Shown: positions 35,342 to 44,100 of the stretch, piece by piece
Position numbering within the stretch: the stretch's first letter is position 1
Layout of the letters: each line of letters begins with the position of its first letter
Origin: Oceanospirillum beijerinckii DSM 7166
GTDB taxonomy: Bacteria; Pseudomonadota; Gammaproteobacteria; Pseudomonadales; Halomonadaceae
Assembly (NCBI RefSeq): GCF_000422425.1
Contig: NZ_KE383832.1
Coordinates: 628 to 64,627, forward strand
DNA: 64,000 nucleotides
Direction: 5' to 3'
Position numbers and translations under genes: made by a program
The notes under the pieces: model-generated
The model's database searches: none
Seen by the model: the letters and a program-made list of their open reading frames with translations, nothing else
Told to the model about the DNA's origin: nothing

Positions 35342-35935
35342 CTACTGCAGTGACTGTTCCAGCTCCTGCTGTGCTTTATAGGCACGGAATTCCTCATACA
35401 TGGCGCGTTCAGAGGTTGGTGTCATCTCAACCTTGGCCGCGGCCATCGCACTATCAAAAATGGCCTTGGTCTGTTGTTGGCCATAACCCACCATCACACA
35501 ATACTGGTTTTTATCATTGATCTTAAAGTAGCCGCCTTCCAACACCTTGGTACCGCGTAAGTTTTGCTCCGTCACTTGCTTGGAGACACTTTCAAAGGTT
35601 GAGCCAGAGGTCATGGCCTTTTCACTTTCGGTTACTCTCTGATAGGTCTTATCCATTGCTTTGATACGGCTTTCGATAGACTGAGCGATCATGGCTCGGG
35701 AGTTGGCAATGGCGCGTTTTTTATCCAGTGTCATATTACCACTGGAGCCGACACAGGCACTCTCTGCAATGCCATCTTCTACGATGGGTTGATCGATCCA
35801 GGCGGGATAATCCCGTGGTGTCAGCGCAGGTTCAGCCGTTTCGGCGGTCGTTTCATCTTTTTTGGAAGAGCTGCCACAGGCGGATAAAACCAGAGCCAGT
35901 GATAGTGTTGTTAAGGGGAGTAAGTTTTTTTTCAT
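35342..35935 (-). CDS. LPP20-family lipoprotein
   Basis: 197 residues. Lipoprotein signal peptide with lipobox LSACG (Cys ~20), then a short disordered linker and the LPP20 domain (YPAWIDQPIVEDGIAE, LDKKRAIANSRAMIAQSI, QYCVMVGYG). The family is a set of periplasm-facing or outer-membrane lipoproteins of unknown function, sometimes linked to flagella or membrane vesicles. It is monocistronic. Confidence 0.88.
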   Translation of the reverse strand: MKKNLLPLTTLSLALVLSACGSSSKKDETTAETAEPALTPRDYPAWIDQPIVEDGIAESACVGSSGNMTLDKKRAIANSRAMIAQSIESRIKAMDKTYQRVTESEKAMTSGSTFESVSKQVTEQNLRGTKVLEGGYFKINDKNQYCVMVGYGQQQTKAIFDSAMAAAKVEMTPTSERAMYEEFRAYKAQQELEQSLQ

Positions 35936-36210
35936 GGTGCAGTTCTAATCCTAGAGAGTTGAGCTAAAGTGCAGAGTCACCCGATCTATATAGATTCCGA
36001 TATTGGCAGATGTTCCGGGTCTTGAATACCGGAATAGACCGCTAATCCGTTGACCAGAACTAAGCTCAGGCTGGCAAAAAATACTCAGGGGAACATGGCA
36101 TGTCTTATCCCCGCTAATGTCGCTTCTGCCGGGCAAACGTATATTCTCCCTTGAGGAGTGCCATGTCATAGCCTATTAGTTAAGGGTAGGATGGATCATA
36201 GGTTGCTGTT

Positions 36211-38457
36211 ATGTCGGCTAAAATTGGCAATACACTTGCCCGCAGAGCGTTATGGATTTTTACCCCTCTTATTTCGTTGACCATTATCGCTGGCGTTTTG
36301 CTGCTATTTGAACATTTTTTTCTAAGTGCTCAGAGCCTCTATCTGGAACAGGTTGCTCTGTACGCTAAAGAACGTATTGCACGGGAGCGTGTGCATTTTC
36401 AGTTGGCAGAATCACATCTAAATAAAATACAGGATAGCTTTATCCAGCGTTTTAATGCATTGGATCAACCGGACTATAACGCCCGTTTTCAGCAGTTGAT
36501 GCAGTTGGAGGAGGATGGTAGTTGGCGAAATGCTGTGGCTTATAACGATCTGAATGAGTACTCGGGCAACTATATTGATGATGATACACAGGTGACCGAT
36601 GAGCTGAAAAAGAAGATGGTGATTTTTTCCGATCTGACTAATCAGTTTGGACCCGGCTGGCATAAAGAGTTTTCCAACTTGTTTATTATTGGCCAGGAAA
36701 ACTTTATTTCTGTGTATTGGCCAGAAGTACACTGGACCCGTTTTTTGGATACGGGTGTCGATTTAACGGAACAGAAAAACTATTACCATGGGCATCACAC
36801 ACAGATACAGAGTCAGCCAGAAAAGGAGTCGCTGAATGTCGGGCATAAGTCGGATGATAAAGCCGAGTGGACTGGGGTTTATTACGATAATGTCGCCAGT
36901 AAATGGCTGGTCAGCAGCATAGCGCCTTTAAAGCTGAATCAGCAGCAGATTGGGACTATAGGCCATGATCTTTATCTGAATGAGATGTTCCAACGTACTT
37001 TAAATGAAAGCTATCCGGGGGCATTTAATTTTCTGTTTTCTCATACTGGAAAGGTGATTGTTTATCCGGGCTTGATGGAGCAACTGTTTATTGCTGAAGG
37101 GCAGTTGGACATTCAGGCTGTAGATCTGCCATTACTGACAGAAGCTTATGATCGGGTAAAGACGTTTGGTCATAGCTGGCATGAATACCGCTCTGATAGA
37201 GGTGACTATTTTGTTGTTCTAAGTCATCTTCCTGAGCCGGATTGGTTTTTTGCTACGGCATACCCGATGCAGGAGTTGACTGCAAAAGCCTGGAAGGAAG
37301 CTCAACTGGTGCTTTATCTGGGAGCATTCTTATTAGCCATTACCCTGGGTATGGTCTATTGGTTACTGCATTGGCAGGTAGGTAAACCTCTGCAACAGTT
37401 TATTTTTGCCACCCACGGCATTGCCCAGGGGGATCGTAATATCTATCTGGATGATGATAGAGATGATGAGCTGGGTAATCTCGCGACAAGCTTTCTTAAG
37501 ATGCAAAAAGCGATTCGTGCTCAGACTTCCCAGCTTACCCGTGAAATTCATGAGAAAAACCTCGCTCAACAGCAGCTGGAAAAAGCTCACCATGAGTTGC
37601 AAGAGATCAACGACCAGCTGGAGCTCAGAGTCTTACAACGTACGGAATCCCTTAAGCTGGCTAATGATGAGTTATCTGCAGCGATGCAACAGCTGAAGGA
37701 TACTCAGGTCCAGTTGGTAGAAGCTGAAAAAATGTCATCACTGGGCAGTCTGGTCGCTGGGGTTGCTCATGAGATAAACACCCCGGTAGGTATCTGCCTG
37801 ACTGCAGCTTCCAGTATGCAGGATGATCTGAAGGCGTTGCAGAAGAAGTATCAAAATAAGGCGATGACAGAAACGGATTTTTCCGGTTATCTGGCACGCA
37901 CCGATGATACGTTACAGATTATGATGACGAATAATCGTCGAGCCTCGGAACTGATCCGCAGTTTTAAACAGGTCGCCGTAGACCAATCCAGTGAAGAGCG
38001 GCGTCAGTTTATTCTCAAGCCTTATATTGATGAGGTGCTGCTCTCCCTGCGTCCTAATCTGAAAAAGACCCGACATAAGGTTTCGGTACACTGTGAGGAT
38101 GATATCGTATTGGATTCCTACCCCGGTGCACTGTTTCAGGTGCTGACCAACCTGATTATGAACTCACTGATTCACGGCTTTGATGAACATGAGCAAGGTG
38201 AGATATCACTGGATATTCATCATAACGAGCATGAGCTGACGTTGATCTACAGCGATAATGGCAAGGGTATGAGTGAAGATGCAGTACAGAAGGTGTTCGA
38301 GCCTTTTTATACCACCAAGCGGGGCGAAGGCGGCAGCGGCCTAGGCGCACACCTGATCTACAATCTGGTCTCGCAAACCTTGGGCGGTTCGATTCGCTGT
38401 GAGAGTACTCCGGGAGAAGGAGCCTGCTTTATGATCTCAGTTCCTTTGGTCGCTTAA
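36211..38457 (+). CDS. Cache-type membrane sensor histidine kinase
   Basis: 748 residues. TM1 ~13-35, a large periplasmic Cache-like sensor (~36-365), TM2 ~368-390, HAMP ~391-445, coiled coil (~440-510), HisKA with phospho-acceptor H520 in AGVAHEINTP, and a HATPase with NSLIHGF, DNGKGMS, and GSGLGAHL. It has no receiver domain, and no response regulator is adjacent, so its partner is elsewhere. The signal is unknown. Kinases of this shape often sense small organic acids or amines. Confidence 0.92.
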   Translation: MSAKIGNTLARRALWIFTPLISLTIIAGVLLLFEHFFLSAQSLYLEQVALYAKERIARERVHFQLAESHLNKIQDSFIQRFNALDQPDYNARFQQLMQLEEDGSWRNAVAYNDLNEYSGNYIDDDTQVTDELKKKMVIFSDLTNQFGPGWHKEFSNLFIIGQENFISVYWPEVHWTRFLDTGVDLTEQKNYYHGHHTQIQSQPEKESLNVGHKSDDKAEWTGVYYDNVASKWLVSSIAPLKLNQQQIGTIGHDLYLNEMFQRTLNESYPGAFNFLFSHTGKVIVYPGLMEQLFIAEGQLDIQAVDLPLLTEAYDRVKTFGHSWHEYRSDRGDYFVVLSHLPEPDWFFATAYPMQELTAKAWKEAQLVLYLGAFLLAITLGMVYWLLHWQVGKPLQQFIFATHGIAQGDRNIYLDDDRDDELGNLATSFLKMQKAIRAQTSQLTREIHEKNLAQQQLEKAHHELQEINDQLELRVLQRTESLKLANDELSAAMQQLKDTQVQLVEAEKMSSLGSLVAGVAHEINTPVGICLTAASSMQDDLKALQKKYQNKAMTETDFSGYLARTDDTLQIMMTNNRRASELIRSFKQVAVDQSSEERRQFILKPYIDEVLLSLRPNLKKTRHKVSVHCEDDIVLDSYPGALFQVLTNLIMNSLIHGFDEHEQGEISLDIHHNEHELTLIYSDNGKGMSEDAVQKVFEPFYTTKRGEGGSGLGAHLIYNLVSQTLGGSIRCESTPGEGACFMISVPLVA

Positions 38458-38468
38458 GAATCGGACTT

Positions 38469-38607
38469 ATACCAAACAAGATAAGTTGTTGTAGATACCA
38501 TCTCTCCAAGTCGCCTTCAGGCAATCATCTGATACCGGAGCCAATGTCGGATGGCGCTTCGCTTATCCAGTCTACTCAGATATCAAGAAACTCATCGGGA
38601 ATGGTAT
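38469..38607. repeat. Dispersed palindromic element, copy 3
   Basis: It runs from ATACCAAACAAG to a terminal GGTAT, giving short inverted ends. The right half (ATGTCGGATGGCGCTTCGCT and following TATCCAGTCTAC) is well kept; the left half of the palindrome is degraded (CCATCTCTCCAAGTCGCCTT). It lies between the sensor kinase and the serA terminator. Confidence 0.7.
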
Positions 38608-38660
38608 TACAGTGAACCTGACCTTACTGGCTTTTTTCAGTGCTTTTATGATGCCAAGTA

Positions 38661-38691
38661 AAAAGCCCGACCAATAATGGCCGGGCTTTTT
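38661..38691. terminator. Terminator after serA
   Basis: Stem AAAAGCCCG / CGGGCTTTT with a 12-nt loop. It has T-runs on both strands and can end both convergent transcripts. Confidence 0.85.
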
Positions 38692-38731
38692 AGTGCTGCA
38701 CGAGTAGAGAACTCGTTCGGTCTGTACTGTA

Positions 38732-39961
38732 TTAGAACAGTACGCGGGCACGAATGGTGTGCTCAACAGAGCGCAGAGCATCCAGAGCCTGAGAGCTGTA
38801 CTCTTTATCTACATCAACCACCACATAACCTACGTTTTCATTGGTTTGCAGGTACTGGCCAGAGATGTTAATGCCGTTGTCAGACAGCACCTTGTTGATA
38901 TTGCTCATAACACCCGGCACGTTTTCGTGCAGGTGTAACAGACGGTGCTGCCCCGGGTGAGATGGCAGTGCCACTTCAGGGATATTCACCGCACTGGTTG
39001 TCGTACCGTTGTCACTGTACTTGATCAGCTTCTCGGATACTTCCACACCGATGTTTTCCTGTGCTTCCATAGTGGAGCCACCTACGTGTGGGGTCAGGAT
39101 CACATTGTCGAATTCGCGCAGTGGCGAGATAAATTCGTCATCGTTAGAGCGTGGCTCAACCGGGAATACGTCGATTGCGGCCCCCAGTAACTTACCACTA
39201 CGAATCACTTCTGCCAGTGCATCGATATCGACCACGGTACCACGGGCTGCGTTCAGGAAGATAGCATTTTGCTTCATCTCAGCAAACTGCTCAGGGCCCA
39301 TCATCCATTTAGTCGCCGCGGTTTCCGGTACGTGCAGAGAAACCACATCCGCACGGTTCAGCAGTTCTTTCATAGAACCCACCTGGCTGGCATTACCCAG
39401 AGGCAGTTTAGTGATTACATCAAAGTAGATCACCTTCATACCCAGAGATTCAGCCAGTACAGACAGCTGGGAACCAATGCTGCCGTAACCGATAATACCC
39501 AGTGTTTTACCACGGATCTCGAAGGAGTTTTTCGCAGACTTCAGCCAGCCACCACGGTGACAAACCGCATTCTTCTCAGGGATACCACGCAGTAACATAA
39601 TCGCTTCGGCCAGCACCAGTTCTGCCACGGAACGGGTGTTGGAGTATGGCGCGTTAAACACGGTGATACCGCGGGACATAGCGGCTTTCAGATCAACCTG
39701 ATTGGTACCGATACAGAAGCAACCCACTGCTACCAGTCTCTCCGCAGCGGAGAAAATGTCTTCGGTCAGCTGAGTGCGGGAACGAATGCCGATAAAGTGG
39801 GCATCCTTAATAGACTCTTTTAACTGCTCTTCAGGCAGTGACGCGGCATGATACTCAATGTTGGTGTAACCCGCTGCTTTGAAGTTTTCAACTGCAGACT
39901 GGTGCACCCCTTCAAGTAGAAGGATTTTGATCTTGCTCTTGTCAAGAGACGTCGTAGCCAT
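38732..39961 (-). CDS. serA: D-3-phosphoglycerate dehydrogenase
   Basis: 409 residues, the length of E. coli SerA. First committed step of serine synthesis. NAD loop GIIGYGSIGSQ, catalytic RG in LNAARGTVVDIDAL, the His in TPHVGGSTMEAQENIG, and a C-terminal ACT domain (LHENVPGVMSNINKVL) that allows serine feedback control. Its upstream region on the minus strand (39962-40348) is a long gap. Confidence 0.97.
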   Translation of the reverse strand: MATTSLDKSKIKILLLEGVHQSAVENFKAAGYTNIEYHAASLPEEQLKESIKDAHFIGIRSRTQLTEDIFSAAERLVAVGCFCIGTNQVDLKAAMSRGITVFNAPYSNTRSVAELVLAEAIMLLRGIPEKNAVCHRGGWLKSAKNSFEIRGKTLGIIGYGSIGSQLSVLAESLGMKVIYFDVITKLPLGNASQVGSMKELLNRADVVSLHVPETAATKWMMGPEQFAEMKQNAIFLNAARGTVVDIDALAEVIRSGKLLGAAIDVFPVEPRSNDDEFISPLREFDNVILTPHVGGSTMEAQENIGVEVSEKLIKYSDNGTTTSAVNIPEVALPSHPGQHRLLHLHENVPGVMSNINKVLSDNGINISGQYLQTNENVGYVVVDVDKEYSSQALDALRSVEHTIRARVLF

Positions 39962-40348
39962 TGTACTGGAATCCTCTAACGGTACGGCAACTGTGCCGTG
40001 CTGAAGTAAGCTGTAGCGAACAATCTGTTGCGTAGGGGAAGGTGTTGGGGAAAGCTGGCCAATAACTGGCGTACAGAGGTTGTGCCGTCAAGCGTATTTA
40101 ATAGGGTAAATTGGTAACCTCTGTCTACCACCTTCCGGTAACAACAGGGGCATTATGTTACCACAAGAAAATGTAATATCCGTTCAAGAATTACTCATTT
40201 TCATAATGAATCTACTTCATTTGAGAAGGATTTTTACCAAACCTGTGTCTGTGAAGTCTGTTTTTTCACGACTTTACCGGCGTCCCGCCGCTGCGGATCA
40301 TATATCAGCTTGTTTTGGTCTTGATGTAACAAACCAAGCGGTGAAAAA
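39962..40348. promoter_or_regulatory. serA upstream gap with repeated GGTAAC motifs
   Basis: This 387-bp gap has no convincing gene; the open frame on the plus strand from 40155 overlaps the repair gene and looks like a shadow. GGTAAC occurs at 40113 and 40137, and its complement ends an inverted repeat GGTAACA (40137-40143) / TGTTACC (40156-40162). This could be a regulator site for serA. Confidence 0.35.
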
Positions 40349-40657
40349 TCAAAAACCGTGTTCATCGGGCCAAAGTTTTTCCTTGGGTAAGCGACCACTG
40401 GCCGACACCAATAAACCTTCAGCGGTTAAGCGAGCACTTTGCTCACCGCGGCCATGAAAATCCGCCACCTTAAACTGACTGTTAACCACCCGATGCCAGG
40501 GCAGCTGAGTGCCTTCAGGAAGCTGCGATAACATACGTGCTACCTGACGGGCATGAACCCCAGGCAACATCTTCGCCAAGCGACCATAAGTGGTAAAGCG
40601 TCCCTGTGGGATCTGACTGAGCAGCAGAAAAATCTGTTCCTGAGGAGATATATCCAT
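40349..40657 (-). CDS. Alkyltransferase-like DNA repair protein (ATL/MGMT family)
   Basis: 102 residues from the ATG at 40657; an upstream in-frame GTG (40687) would add ten. It has the C-terminal MGMT fold (GRFTTYGRLAKML, ARQVARMLSQLPEG), but the active-site PCHRV is PWHRV, so it cannot take an alkyl group. Such ATL proteins bind O6-alkylguanine and hand it to nucleotide excision repair. Start choice is uncertain because neither start has a clear RBS. Confidence 0.9.
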   Translation of the reverse strand: MDISPQEQIFLLLSQIPQGRFTTYGRLAKMLPGVHARQVARMLSQLPEGTQLPWHRVVNSQFKVADFHGRGEQSARLTAEGLLVSASGRLPKEKLWPDEHGF

Positions 40658-40867
40658 AGTGTTTAATTTATTTTCCGATAAATTCACCTGATTCCGGTAA
40701 TTTTCGCAGTGAGATACTCGACCCCAGAGTCAGATGGGTTATAGTGCTGAGTCATAAGTATCACCTTGCTAGTACGCTGATACAAGGCAGGCGTTTATAC
40801 CCTGAATCGAATCAGCCTCCCCCTAAGGTGAAATAACTGAAGATAACAAGAGAAGACCGGTGCGCGG

Positions 40868-40905
40868 GCGCTTTCAGAAGAGCGTCAGAAAAGTTTCTGA
40901 AGCGC
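40868..40905. promoter_or_regulatory. Inverted repeat in the leader of the ABC substrate-binding gene
   Basis: GCGCTTTCAGAA (40868-40879) pairs, with one bulge, with TTCTGAAGCGC (40895-40905). A third TTCTGAAG lies at about 40917. It sits 70-105 bp before the start codon and may be an operator or an RNA hairpin. Confidence 0.4.
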
Positions 40906-40971
40906 TGCTAAAGAACTTCTGAAGAGTTTTTAAAGAATGCTCGCCCCAAAGGTTTTACGCTGGAGAAGCAC

Positions 40972-41949
40972 ATGCAACTGAACGCTAAGTTTAAAAAATG
41001 GGCCGCAGGTTCTCTGCTGGCCGCAGCCACTCTAACCACCAGCCTGATCGCTCAGGCGGAATCCTATGTCGCCATTACCCAGATTGTTGAGCACCCATCG
41101 CTGGATGCGATTCGTCAGGGAGTCAAAGATGAGCTGGCAGAGCGTGGTTATAATGAAGGTCAAAACCTGAAGTGGAACTACGAAAGCGCCCAGGGCAACC
41201 CGACTATTGCCGCTCAGATTGCGAAAAAGTTTGCTGGTGACGGCCCAGATGTGATTGTGGCGATTACCACGCCTTCGGCACAAACAGCTGTAGCATCGGC
41301 CCGTGGTATTCCGGTGGTTTTCTCTGCGGTAACCGATCCTGTGGGTGCTAAGCTGGTTAAGGCTCTGGATAAACCTGGCCGCTGGGTGACGGGTACTACC
41401 GATATGCTGCCAATGGGCAAACATATGGATCTGGTGAAACAGGTTGCGCCTGCGGCAAAGTCCGTGGGTGTTATCTTTAATCCCGGTGAAGCTAATGCCG
41501 TCAGCTCGGTAAAAATGGTGCATGAAACCGCACCTGAGCGCGGCATGAAAGTGGTAGAAGCCGCCGCAACGAAATCTGCCGATGTACTGGCTGCCGCCCG
41601 TTCTCTGGTGGGTAAAGTGGATGCTATCTATCTGCCAATCGATAACACTGTAATCTCCGCGCTGGAAGCGGTGCTGAAAGTGGCTGAGCAGGCGGATATT
41701 CCAGTCATTACAGGTGATACTGATTCTGTAAACCGTGGTGCCATCGCTGCGGTAGGTTTTAATTACTACCAGGTGGGGCGTCAGACCGGTGCGATGGTTG
41801 AGCGTATCCTGAAAGGCGAAAAACCAAAGAATATCCCGGTTGAGGGTATTGCAACGATGGAGTTGGTGCTGAACCCGGCTGCCGCTGAGCGTATGGGCGT
41901 GACCTTGTCTCAGGATCTGATCCAGCAAGCCAAAACCATCGTTAAATAA
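40972..41949 (+). CDS. ABC transporter substrate-binding protein (TrpX/ABC_sub_bind family)
   Basis: 325 residues. Signal peptide (to about AQA-ESY, residue ~29), then the two-lobed ABC_sub_bind fold: ITQIVEHPSLDAIRQGVKD, VIVAITTPSAQTA, VFSAVTDPVGAKLV, VGVIFNPGEANA, PIDNTVISALEAV and GFNYYQVGRQTGAM. Relatives include streptococcal TrpX, part of a tryptophan/tyrosine uptake system. The ligand here is not certain. The permease gene follows 466 bp later, an unusually long gap that holds a dispersed repeat. Confidence 0.9.
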   Translation: MQLNAKFKKWAAGSLLAAATLTTSLIAQAESYVAITQIVEHPSLDAIRQGVKDELAERGYNEGQNLKWNYESAQGNPTIAAQIAKKFAGDGPDVIVAITTPSAQTAVASARGIPVVFSAVTDPVGAKLVKALDKPGRWVTGTTDMLPMGKHMDLVKQVAPAAKSVGVIFNPGEANAVSSVKMVHETAPERGMKVVEAAATKSADVLAAARSLVGKVDAIYLPIDNTVISALEAVLKVAEQADIPVITGDTDSVNRGAIAAVGFNYYQVGRQTGAMVERILKGEKPKNIPVEGIATMELVLNPAAAERMGVTLSQDLIQQAKTIVK

Positions 41950-42088
41950 TACCCTTCAAGATAAGTTGCTGTAGGTCGGAAAAGCCGCAAGGCGCCTTCC
42001 GACAATAGCTGAGCATCGGAGTCAGTGTCGGATGGCGCTTCGCTTATCCAGCCTACCCTGATAACAAGATATTTATCGGAAGTGATAT
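41949..42088. repeat. Dispersed palindromic element, copy 4 (best preserved)
   Basis: The core runs from GCTGTAGGTCGGAAAAGCCG through GGCGCCTTCCGACAAT to GTCGGATGGCGCTTCGCTTA and TCCAGCCTAC. Both flanks (CAAGATAAGTTG left; ATAACAAGATATTTATCGGA right) match copy 3. It is inserted between the binding-protein and permease genes of one transporter. Confidence 0.8.
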
Positions 42089-42415
42089 AGGATGAGCGGT
42101 TAGCTAATATCCAGCTGACCACATCTAACTGAGTGAGTTTATCGCTGATTGGGATCACGGATCTTTCTGCCAATCTCTTACAGAATAACTAACTCAGTGA
42201 CCTCTCTGCCCGTTAAGTTATCCACACCCGGTTAATCCGGCCAGGATATCCACACGGGCAGAGCCATTTTTATCCGTACGCTTTTGTTTTTCGATTTTGC
42301 CTCGCGCTTTTTGTTAAAGCCTTGCTGAAAACTGGAGACAAAGCCGCATCGGACGCTAGCCCGGGAGCTTTATCCCGAACTAACCTTAACTCAGGTAACA
42401 TTAAGCGGAACTATC
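42089..42415. promoter_or_regulatory. Gap before the ABC permease with two DnaA-box-like sites
   Basis: TTATCCACA (42218-42226) and ATATCCACA (~42247-42255) match the DnaA box TTATnCACA with zero and one mismatch. The gap also has an ACTGAGT / ACTCAGT inverted pair (about 42127 and 42191). I saw no convincing promoter or gene. Two boxes alone do not make an origin. Confidence 0.35.
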
Positions 42416-43306
42416 GTGAGTGCAATAGCCTTTTTCGGAGCCATTGAATCCGGCCTGTTATTTGGTCTGGTAGCCTTTGGTGTTTTTATCGCCTTCAGGG
42501 TGCTGGATTTTCCTGATCTGACCGTAGATGGCAGTTTTCCTCTGGGGGCTGCGGTCGCAGCAACACTGATTGTATCCGGCTGGAATCCCTGGGTGGCCAC
42601 CGCTATGGCGATGGTCGCCGGTTGTATGGCTGGTGCATTAACCGCCTGGTTGAATGTGCGTCTGCAGATTATGAATCTGCTCGCCTCCATTCTGACCATG
42701 ATTGCGCTTTACTCCATCAACCTGCGCATTATGGGCAAGCCCAATGTAGCCCTGCTGGGTGATGAGACGGTGCTGACGCCGTGGGAAGAACTGGATATCG
42801 CCTTCTATCTGATTTCACCGATTCTGCTGACCTTTGTGGTGCTGGCAGTATACTTCCTGCTGGTACGCTTTATGACCTCCGAAACCGGTCTGGCGATGCG
42901 TGCCACCGGTGTAAACGCCAAGATGGCCCGTGCTAACGGCGTGCATACCGGACGCTTAACCATTATGGGTGTCGCGCTGGCTAACGGTTTGGTCGGTCTG
43001 TCCGGTGCTTTGTTTGCACAAACTCAAGGTACCGCCGATGTCACCATGGGTGTGGGCACCATTGTTGTCGGTCTAGCCGCTGTCATTGGTGGTGAAGCCA
43101 TTATGTCCACCCGTACCATCGCTCGTTGGCTATTCGCCTGTTTGATTGGTGCCATTCTGTATCGACTGGCCATTGCCGTAGCGCTGAATACCGATGCCTT
43201 GGGCCTGCAAGCACAGGATCTGAACCTGATCACTGCCGTACTAGTGACACTGGCGATTGTGATGCCGCGTATGAAAAAGCTGAAGCGTAGCGGAGGTGCT
43301 GCATGA
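42416..43306 (+). CDS. ABC transporter permease (TrpY-like, BPD_transp_2)
   Basis: 296 residues, nine or so membrane helices. It begins with GTG (MSAIAFFGAIESG). The family signature is visible (DFPDLTVDGSFPLGAAV, GVNAKMARANGV and GLSGALFAQTQGTADVTMG). It overlaps the ATPase gene by 4 bp. It most likely works with the binding protein upstream, as in TrpXYZ-type operons. Confidence 0.92.
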   Translation: MSAIAFFGAIESGLLFGLVAFGVFIAFRVLDFPDLTVDGSFPLGAAVAATLIVSGWNPWVATAMAMVAGCMAGALTAWLNVRLQIMNLLASILTMIALYSINLRIMGKPNVALLGDETVLTPWEELDIAFYLISPILLTFVVLAVYFLLVRFMTSETGLAMRATGVNAKMARANGVHTGRLTIMGVALANGLVGLSGALFAQTQGTADVTMGVGTIVVGLAAVIGGEAIMSTRTIARWLFACLIGAILYRLAIAVALNTDALGLQAQDLNLITAVLVTLAIVMPRMKKLKRSGGAA

Positions 43307-44097
43307 TCGAAGTAAAAGCACTGCATGTGACCTTTGGTGCGGGTACACCGCTGGAAAATCACGCCCTGCGTGGTATCAATCTGCAGATTCCAGAAGGTCA
43401 GTTTGTCACCGTAATCGGCAGTAACGGGGCTGGTAAATCAACGTTTCTAAACTCCCTGGCCGGTGAAGTAATCGCCGATACCGGTAGCATCGCTATTGAC
43501 AATCAGGACGTCACCCGCTGGCCGACGAATAAGCGCTCTAGCTTGGTAGCACGAGTCTTTCAAGACCCATTAGCAGGCACCTGTGAATCCTTGTCTATAG
43601 AAGAAAATATGGCGCTGGCACTGAAACGCGGTCAACGCCGTGGCCTCAGTCGCTCAATGAAAAAAGAGTACAAGGAGCTGTTTCAGGAACGTTTGAGTCG
43701 TTTAGGTTTGGGACTGGAAAAGCGTCTGGGTGACCGTATGGGTTTATTATCCGGTGGTCAGCGTCAGGCGGTCAGTCTGCCGATGGCGACTCTTCAGCCG
43801 ATGAAGATCCTGTTACTGGATGAGCACACCGCCGCACTGGATCCTAAAACTGCCGCGTTTGTATTGGAACTGACCCGCGATATTATCGCTGAGCAGCAGC
43901 TGACCGCGCTGATGGTCACTCATTCTATGCGTCAGGCACTGGATGTGGGCGACAGAACCCTGATGTTACATGAAGGCAATATCGCCTTTGATGTGCAGGG
44001 TGATGAGCGTGAAGGCCTGGATGTACCTGATCTGTTGGCGCTGTTCTCGCGCAATAAGGGTGAAGAACTCAGTGATGATAGCCTTTTGCTGGGCTAA
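43303..44097 (+). CDS. ABC transporter ATP-binding protein (TrpZ-like)
   Basis: 264 residues. Walker A GSNGAGKST, signature LSGGQRQA, Walker B LLLDEHTAALDP (His replaces the usual Pro after DE), and H-loop VTHSMRQAL. It energises the permease it overlaps. The C-terminal tail (EGLDVPDLLALFSRNKGEE) fits the family. Confidence 0.94.
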   Translation: MIEVKALHVTFGAGTPLENHALRGINLQIPEGQFVTVIGSNGAGKSTFLNSLAGEVIADTGSIAIDNQDVTRWPTNKRSSLVARVFQDPLAGTCESLSIEENMALALKRGQRRGLSRSMKKEYKELFQERLSRLGLGLEKRLGDRMGLLSGGQRQAVSLPMATLQPMKILLLDEHTAALDPKTAAFVLELTRDIIAEQQLTALMVTHSMRQALDVGDRTLMLHEGNIAFDVQGDEREGLDVPDLLALFSRNKGEELSDDSLLLG

Positions 44098-44100
44098 TTG

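Noticed and set aside
41032-41928. 298-codon open frame on the minus strand
   Set aside because: Antisense to the well-supported ABC binding-protein gene, His/Arg-rich composition typical of a shadow frame.
42218-42255. Replication origin
   Set aside because: Only two DnaA-like boxes, no AT-rich unwinding region, dnaA or gidA/mnmG nearby.
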